The notes beneath the pieces were generated by a model. It saw only the letters and a list, made by a program, of their open reading frames with translations. It had not been told where the DNA came from and did not search any database. A program made the position numbers and the translations under genes. DNA of 64,000 bases, from the NCBI GenBank assembly GCA_004794655.1, contig SMMW01000559.1, forward strand, positions 1,054,001 to 1,118,000, written 5' to 3'. Shown here piece by piece: positions 60,601 through 64,000 of the stretch (position 1 is the stretch's first letter; every line of letters begins with the position of its first letter). This DNA comes from Marisa cornuarietis. Its lineage: Eukaryota; Mollusca; Gastropoda; Architaenioglossa; Ampullariidae.

Positions 60601-63600
60601 GACCGTGGACAGATCTGCCAACTCCAAACTCCAGGACCTGCACCAATTCAGAGGTGCCACCAAAAGGACCTTGTCATTGGGCCCCCGGATCTTCGCCAAC
60701 ACCTTGGGGAGAAGCACTGACGGGGGAAAGGCATAAGCCAGAAGTGTTTCTTGCTTTGCAAGTGTGCCAGCTGGATTTGGGTAGCTGGAGGGTGATATCT
60801 CCTTATAGTCATGTCATCTGATACAGTACTCGAAGAAAGAAATTTTACCACCAAAAATGGTATTTATTTTTATGTGCTGCACAGTAATGAATAAAGGTTT
60901 CCTTATTGATATAATGTTAAGACAGCTAAATTTCTAATTAAAAGGAAATGGTTTCCTCAAAATATAATTACATTATATAGCTGTATTCATAAAGTTTGAA
61001 AGTGTGTTATTTATCATTCTAGAGTGCTGTGGAACAACTGGAACAGAGAATTCTGGAGGTAACTCTTGCAATATTTCTTTCACTTTGTTTAATGGTTAAC
61101 CAGAGTAGGCAATCTCTTTTCAGTTAACTAGTAATCCAGCGACGTTGCTTTGAATAACTATGGTTTAAAGTTTATAATAATTTCATGCAAGAGGTTTAAT
61201 TGTAAAATGTTTTGCTTGTAAAAACTTCAGTTTTTCAAGTTGGCATCTTACATACATTTGCAGAAACATTGTCATTCAACATTTGTAAATTTAAGCTTTT
61301 TCATCTAGTTCATTTACAACAATTGCAGCAAGAAGGTCAAATTGCCAACATGGAGAACCGCAACTACTACTCCCTGCACTGCCTACAGATGGAGACTCAG
61401 CTGGTTTATGCACACCTGGACATCTTTTACAGTATCCTCAGCTGTATGATGGAGGTAGAAGCCCAGGCAAATGCACAGGTCAGAATGAACAATTTTCTTT
61501 TTAAAGTCTTTGAAAGGATATGAACTTCTTGTACAATCTGAATATTTGAAACACTTTGTCTGGCTGTTACTAGCAAAATATGTTATTACCACTTTTCGTT
61601 TACCTATTAACAGCTTGGATAACTTATCCATGAGCTCATGTTGCTAAATCAGAATATTCTTTATGTGCAGTATTGAAGATGCACTGTCTTCATATTTTAG
61701 GATGTACCAAAGTGAAAGCTAGCAAGTTTGAAATGATAGACCTAGAAATAATAGAACAGGTAGTCTTGCTGTTATGGGATTTTGTTTAAGTGTATTCTGT
61801 TAGCTTATTTTCCTTATCCATTTTTTTAAATGTAAAAGTAAATTATTTTCTTTTTAAAAAATATTTTGCTTTTCAATTTGATCATAATGCATTCCCATGG
61901 CATTCTTGCATAAATTGAAGTGATTTTTTTTCCAGCTATCTCTTACCTATTATCTTTACTTTTGAAGTGATTTCTTCGTGAGGTATTGTCTGCCATTTCA
62001 GAGGACTTTTTCAGGATGTTAACTGTTGCGTTACAACCTTTTGGCATAGTTGGATGCACACCTGCAGCTGCTCACACAGTCAGCGCAAATACTCAATCAC
62101 TTTACCAGAAGTCGTTAGCCTTCAGTGGCCTCGCTCGACGCTCTCGTGCTGACTGACACCCCACTGTCTTTCTGGTGCACACAGGGACCCTCTGATGGTC
62201 CTCAGTCCAAGCTGCCTCGTTGACCACACGTCACATGATGAAGGACAGGATGATGAAGGCAACAGACAGATGAAGCGAAGAGAGTTGACAAACATAGAAT
62301 AGATGCGACTCCCAGCACACATGAGTGTATGGGGTGAAGAAGAAGCGAAGAAGGTGAAGACAAAGAACAGCAACGACAATAACCATGACAGGAGCGATGA
62401 CAAGTACAGGACAGCGTAGAGGAGCAAGACGATTAGCAGAGGAAGAAAGTCAAAATAAATAGTCGAAGAAAATAAGTAAATCACTCAAGCCTGTGGAGAA
62501 AACAAAGGGACATCTGTCACTAGGTGGCTTTAACATGAAATTACTTCCCCTTCCAAGCCCCACCTATAGTTAAGAATAAACATGATCCCACTGAATTCTC
62601 CCTTCCCATCAACACTCTTAACAATAAAAGGGTGCGCGTCACAAGCGCTGTTACTCATAATTCACATTCTTGACTGACAGACATGCACTGACTCACACGG
62701 ATCTAATTTACAAATGAGCAGAAATGTCTCGACTCGCGCACACATACATGCGCGGTCTCTGGATTGCTAATCTACAAGAAAGAAAAAATTTCGGTCACTT
62801 GCACACGAATCAGCACTGGAAACACACAAACGTCTTTCGCAGACACTGGCGGTTACCTCCCGGCTACTGCATTCGGTTACATACATCAGCCCCATGGCTT
62901 CTAGTGGTCGCTACTGGCTACTATTCTCCCAGTAGTACCAGCCTCCTGTTCCACTTCTAGCTTCTGTGATCTCTCCTGGCTGCTATATTCAGTCACACGC
63001 ACCAGCCCCACGAACTTTCACTAGCTTCCAGTGGTCCCTACTGGCTACTGTTCGCTCAACAGTACCAGCCTCACGTTCCACTCCTAGCTTCTGTGATCTT
63101 TCCTGGCTGCTTGTGTGGACTTATGACATCTTCCCTAGCGGTCTATCACTGCTTTCAAACACGTCCTGCTACTTAGAGTTAGAGAAGAGTGCCGCAAAAG
63201 GACGCCAGCTCTGGGGTTTGCTACATCATCTCCCAGGGGCTGGAACCAATCACCAACGCCGACATCCCCACGCCAAGCTAAACCGCATGCAGGCCTTTCG
63301 TGCCAAATCTGTGAGAGAGGTGGGGGAGACAACGAGCACCGAGTCCCCATTGCTAGATACAAAGGCAAACTCAGCATTCCAGCAGACAACGTGTGACGTA
63401 ACAGGTCATGACCCAGGCTTTCTTTCGCGCAAAATCGGACTGAAATAGTCCTGGATCTAAAGATGAGCGTCGCTGCCTCACTGCACTGAGTGCCTTTCTT
63501 ACACTTAAAGATTGCTGGTGTAGAATAAAAAATGTCTGACACGCGACATTAACAAAAAAAAAAATTGAGTGCACATGCCAAATGCAACCAATTTTGGTGT

Positions 63601-64000
63601 ACATGCAAACTTATGCTGATTCAACGCACACGAGAATTGTTCAGTCATCCCTTATCTAGCACCACATGACAACAAATTATAGTGGTCTGCTGGGACTGGA
63701 TGTTGGAAAGAACTAGTTAGAGAATGATTGCTGCCCCCAAACTGGATGGTGATTTATTTGTGCTGACATCCTGTGACCAGTTCAAAAGCTATTTCTCAAC
63801 CCCTTGTAACAAAAGAAATGTGTTACTTTGTAATATTAGTTATGAGGTGAAGAGGATACTTCACCTTGATCAATGCTTTAATAAATAAAACCTATGGTGG
63901 GTTTCAGCTGGCAAAGACGTGGAGTTTTTTAAAACCAATTGTAGACAGCCTTACCATTCAGGACGGGCCACCATCACCAACACGTACGTCACCTGTTGGA
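39660..64000 (+). CDS. SNX8: Sorting nexin-8 (PX-BAR), 3' end beyond window
   Basis: Exons: 39660-39681, 39781-39905, 41359-41491, 42152-42345, 45699-45816, 46020-46141, 46558-46638, 47053-47213, 47539-47671, 55811-55879, 57070-57183, 61023-61058, 61329-61478 and 63908-64000, continuing past the window. All phases agree; 517 residues are present. Residues about 8-95 match the N-terminal EH-like part (SVPPFYREVYDIVCP, LPKPVIMQIWDAVD). The PX domain covers about 120-240, with the phosphoinositide-binding RRYSDF at 166-171, FPYRILPRLPPKK, and KKCLKRYINILARHP. The BAR-like region runs from about 265 and includes VVEKLSLFLDLL, KDLCERHEKGVL-type DLCERHEKGVLSEHQRA and EQLEQRILEQEG. SNX8 works in endosome-to-Golgi retrieval. 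The exon 9 donor (GAG/GTGTAG) is weak, and the following 8.1-kb intron is packed with retrotransposons. The last exon resembles the proline-rich SNX8 C-terminus. Confidence 0.92.
40420..41200 (-). mobile_element. 3' fragment of the antisense LINE family, split by a nested insertion
   Basis: It lies in SNX8 intron 2. The C-terminal coding block MLTIPVTRTTYGHRI matches RILTVPVTRTTNGHRT of the 50.1-52.2 kb LINE, followed by KQWNSLPFHICHLPTF and the 3' part toward 40420. Continuity breaks near 40922, where an AAT run and a different repeat begin; similarity to the LINE body resumes at about 41140 (GAAGAGTTCAGAGAAATAGG, compare 50580-50605). Confidence 0.7.
40925..41140 (-). mobile_element. AAT-tailed repeat nested inside a LINE fragment
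   Basis: The AAT run at 40926-40938 and the following ATTTTTATAGCACTTTTCCAA resemble the 3' ends of AAT-tailed elements elsewhere in the window (50126-50160). It interrupts the surrounding antisense LINE. CTAGG occurs on both sides (near 40918 and 41138), a possible short target duplication. Family not identified. Confidence 0.45.
41922..42001. other. 80-bp inverted repeat in SNX8 intron 3
   Basis: TTACATTTAGAAAATAGTAC AAATATTTAACA at 41922-41953 pairs with 41969-42001 with one mismatch and one single-base bulge, around a 15-base loop. It lies 150 bp before exon 4. Confidence 0.85.
42440..45045 (+). mobile_element. Decayed CR1/L2-like LINE with (ATC)n tail
   Basis: It lies in SNX8 intron 4, sense orientation. 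The apurinic endonuclease part is open at about 42480-43060 (SGDGIGVLFK, LILGDVNFHFD, ISDHFVHSLVVDLS). The reverse transcriptase follows in broken frames: DPIPTKF, then DLSSAFDTIND, GMPQGSVLGPLLF and the catalytic FADD box (QFFADDTQIL). The 3' part carries RLDYCNS, HLHWLPVNKR and PKLWNALPSS. In-frame stops near 43076, 43543 and 43918 and frame jumps show it is dead. It ends with a short CATCAT run at 45026-45038, the usual tail of this family here. Confidence 0.85.
45080..45320 (+). mobile_element. tRNA-derived SINE (family 2)
   Basis: The head TAGCCTAGTGGTTAGAAT resembles a tRNA box A region and CTGGTTCAGTACCC a box B. The body holds GGGAAAGGTAAAGCAGTGAG, GGGCACTGCCCTCA and the end GTGACCTTTACCTCTTA. 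It follows the (ATC)n end of the LINE in SNX8 intron 4. The second copy at 4049-4305 shares the body blocks. Confidence 0.7.
47690..47900 (-). mobile_element. Small RTE-like LINE fragment
   Basis: Reading the minus strand gives a degenerate block of the pre-RT region, with AIQMAGKSPGVNKTPAELL and EEVEEAIQ-like sequence typical of RTE elements (the 'GKSPGVDNIPAEL' block). It starts some 20 bp after the end of SNX8 exon 9. Confidence 0.6.
48260..49900 (+). mobile_element. RTE-like LINE fragment, endonuclease plus partial RT
   Basis: Located in SNX8 intron 9, sense. The endonuclease block reads LSIVVAYASIENTDEEEKD, MMLLMDDFNPRVGN (usual catalytic GDFN changed to DDFN), and KLTWASPDGRTQSQIEHI. 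A stop at 48696-48698 and a frame jump follow. The RT resumes at about 49236 with WRGITLLSLTSKIF, QAGFRNRRSCINHI, AFIDFEKAFDSLY, then MQGCILSPILF and a YADE in place of the catalytic YADD. It is broken in several places and 3' truncated. Confidence 0.83.
49955..50056 (+). mobile_element. Short tail of the (ATC)n LINE family
   Basis: Only the 3' untranslated end is present: TTTTACTTTCCTGTTGTT, GAGCATTCTTCTGAATGGA and CATCAT repeats, matching the tails at 44930-45038 and 35460-35633. It sits directly after the RTE-like fragment in SNX8 intron 9. Confidence 0.7.
50120..52260 (-). mobile_element. CR1/L2-like LINE with internal deletion of the RT active site
   Basis: It lies in SNX8 intron 9, antisense. 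A 419-codon open frame (52237-50978) covers the pre-RT region and the first RT blocks: CELDPMPTSLLLECL, NNYRPVSNLSFLSKI, TALIKVTTD-like TTLIKVTTDIL and LDLSAAFDTIDHSLL, ending in LFCGVPQ. The next frame (51075-50419) resumes with VGDSNITFTSSVRNLGF, RLDYCNSLLAG and the C-terminal RILTVPVTRTTNGHRT. The segment that should hold the FADD catalytic box is missing between GVPQ and VGDSN. A run of AAT at about 50126-50138 marks the 3' tail. Confidence 0.85.
52310..53290 (-). mobile_element. RTE-like LINE 5' part (endonuclease start), interrupted by a SINE
   Basis: The minus strand encodes LTHELKSFRWDVVGLAKVQW, HGVRFLVRKEVVQAVLSC, SSRLNSTHITARPHNVTII and then FYEQLEHVSQNMPKKDIL, in two frames. These are the N-terminal endonuclease blocks of RTE elements. 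Upstream sequence continues on the other side of a SINE inserted at 53017-53190. The 3' end of the fragment abuts the antisense CR1/L2-like LINE near 52260. Confidence 0.8.
53017..53190 (+). mobile_element. tRNA-derived SINE (family 1) with target duplication
   Basis: It begins with a tRNA-like head: GTGGCGCAACG resembles a box A and GGGTTCAATTC a box B. The conserved body contains GTGATGTAGCCTTATTTGCT, followed by CGACATAAAACGCCAATT. It is flanked by CCTGTCCACGTG (53005-53016) and CCTGTCCATGTG (53191-53202), a 12-bp duplication with one mismatch. The insertion splits the RTE 5' fragment. The tail resembles V-SINE-type molluscan SINEs, but I could not verify the family. Confidence 0.8.
53769..53793. 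repeat. (CA)n microsatellite
   Basis: About 12 CA units in SNX8 intron 9. Confidence 0.9.
54601..55137 (+). pseudogene. Orphan excitatory amino-acid transporter (SLC1) fragment
   Basis: One open frame of about 175 codons lies inside SNX8 intron 9, on the same strand. It reads as the early transmembrane part of SLC1/EAAT transporters: FGIGLGLGLKYL, FPGDLLHNMLKLLILPLI, SSLVTVMATLDKKASGK, LGLGAMIYYMTTTLSAVI, then DLIRNCFPDNLM and an N-glycosylation-rich loop. No ATG precedes it (the frame opens with GTG), and it stops at 55135 just where the next transmembrane block should begin; downstream frames show no further transporter sequence. It could be a retrocopy or a duplicated gene fragment; a TCCTAG acceptor-like site at 54593-54602 leaves open an isolated exon. 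The membrane segments themselves are undamaged, so the insertion may be recent. Confidence 0.7.
58990..60865 (-). mobile_element. Internally deleted DIRS-type (tyrosine recombinase) retrotransposon
   Basis: Minus-strand frames encode the end of an RT/RNase H block (DKVLLVAPLNWCRSW), then a region with STINVYEGKWRVFQRW at 60358-60717, and a tyrosine-recombinase C-terminus at 59448-59780 with STARAHTFRAVAASLA, FGWRSESTFCRFYIRDL. This layout is typical of DIRS elements. Inverted repeats frame it: about 58997-59090 and 60755-60865 share TACCAGATGACATGACTATA and TAGCTACCC-type CCAAATCCAGCTGGCACACT blocks in opposite orientation. A third palindromic copy lies at 59219-59305. Nearly all the upstream gag/RT region is missing. 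It lies in SNX8 intron 11. Confidence 0.75.
62860..63115. repeat. Tandem duplication of about 127 bp
   Basis: CTAGCTTCTGTGATCT plus CTCCTGGCTGC and the preceding ACTGGCTACTATTCTCC/CAGTACCAGCCTC blocks occur twice about 127 bp apart (for example GCCTCCTGTTCCAC at 62941 and GCCTCACGTTCCAC at 63068). It lies in SNX8 intron 13 within a GC-richer block (62020-63450). Confidence 0.75.

Noticed and set aside
62122..62484. 120-codon hydrophobic minus-strand frame
   Set aside because: Leucine/serine-rich translation of a GA-rich stretch; no family resemblance and no splice context.

Overview
The window is AT-rich animal nuclear DNA: multi-exon genes with GT-AG introns, many (CA)n/(TA)n/(ATC)n runs, and abundant non-LTR retrotransposon debris. 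A secreted PAN/EGF/fibrinogen-domain protein, CR1/L2-like and RTE-like LINEs, tRNA-derived SINEs and a DIRS-type element together suggest a mollusc, probably a gastropod. That assignment is inference; no marker gene fixes the species.

Five host genes can be assembled exon by exon with matching splice phases. (1) 1759-5382, minus: a 4-exon fibrinogen-related secreted protein. (2) 8305-11435, minus: a 4-exon LSM11 homologue, part of the U7 snRNP that processes histone mRNA. (3) 11683-16010, plus: a 7-exon DUF4515 coiled-coil protein resembling CCDC166, head-to-head with LSM11 across 247 bp. (4) about 19230-39176, minus: IQCE, about 22 exons, a ciliary Hedgehog-pathway scaffold partner. (5) 39660 to beyond 64000, plus: SNX8, 14 exons seen, a PX-BAR sorting nexin, head-to-head with IQCE across 483 bp. 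IQCE and SNX8 are also near neighbours on human chromosome 7p22, so the pairing may be old linkage.

The introns carry most of the mobile DNA. IQCE introns hold RTE fragments, a solo LTR with 4-bp target duplication, a second LTR-like block containing two minisatellites, a TTAA-flanked piggyBac-like MITE and a DIRS-like hairpin remnant. SNX8 introns hold a decayed CR1/L2-like LINE, a second LINE lacking its reverse-transcriptase FADD region, RTE pieces, a SINE with target duplications, an orphan SLC1 glutamate-transporter fragment and an internally deleted DIRS-type element with inverted repeats. CCDC166-like introns hold a hAT-like MITE with a perfect 8-bp target duplication and a SINE nested in a LINE tail.

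Two near-perfect hairpins (17987-18058 and 41922-42001) are not explained by any gene. I found no RNA genes, CRISPR arrays or prokaryotic systems.
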